DNA of 5,452 bases from assembly GCA_031267005.1 (NCBI GenBank), contig JAIRZX010000155.1:1-5452 (forward strand), read 5' to 3'. The notes under the pieces were generated by a model. It had not been told where the DNA came from and did not search any database. It saw only the letters and a list, made by a program, of their open reading frames with translations. This DNA is from Deltaproteobacteria bacterium. Lineage in GTDB: Bacteria > Desulfobacterota > Desulfarculia > Adiutricales > Adiutricaceae. Position numbers and translations under genes: made by a program. Positions 5,440 through 5,452 of the stretch are shown in pieces; positions within the stretch are counted from its first letter, which is position 1; the number at the start of each line of letters is the position of its first letter.

Positions 5440-5452
5440 GCCGAAAGCGGCT
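5439..5452. other. Short perfect hairpin at the window edge
   Basis: AGCCG-AAAG-CGGCT forms a 5-bp stem with a 4-nt loop and overlaps the end of the minus-strand TATAAT by one base. It could be the core of a plus-strand terminator whose T-run lies outside the window, or an operator overlapping the promoter. Neither can be decided here. Confidence 0.35.

Overview
The window looks like a piece of a GC-rich bacterial chromosome or metagenomic contig. It is unusually gene-poor: only two genes can be supported, covering about 44% of the bases. Both lie on the minus strand and are paralogues of one another. Each encodes a stand-alone FIST protein (FIST_N followed by FIST_C), a presumed cytoplasmic small-ligand sensor family. 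No tRNA, rRNA, CRISPR array, transposase or integrase was seen. The organism cannot be named from this sequence; stand-alone FIST proteins of this layout are, from memory, common in anaerobes such as Desulfovibrio-like bacteria and clostridia, so an anaerobe is a guess rather than a conclusion.

Layout, left to right. 1-209 is a 17-bp tandem array. 210-375 is featureless GC-rich DNA. 376-590 is an AT-rich island with several inverted repeats. 608-672 is a pyrimidine tract, and 765-982 is a degenerate 12-bp tandem array. 1038-2243 (minus) is the first FIST gene, with a GTG start. 2244-3675 is a 1.43-kb spacer holding a 16-bp array (2380-2557), a hexanucleotide microsatellite (2974-3009), a 9-bp array (3143-3254) and a second, unrelated 16-bp array with 32/64-bp higher-order structure (3361-3616), plus small hairpins. 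3676-4845 (minus) is the second FIST gene, with an ATG start and a recognisable Shine-Dalgarno. 4846-5452 is a spacer with a leader hairpin, a third 16-bp array (5108-5310) and, at the extreme right, a perfect TATAAT on the minus strand beside a TTGACA on the plus strand.

How the parts relate. The two FIST genes run in the same direction but are too far apart to be a tight operon. They could be neighbours in a longer row of FIST paralogues outside the window (inference). The most striking property is that every large spacer is built from short-period tandem repeats whose sequences differ from spacer to spacer, while three of them share the same 16-bp period. Many long open frames across these spacers and antisense to the genes are by-products of GC-rich, stop-poor repeats and are not called as genes.
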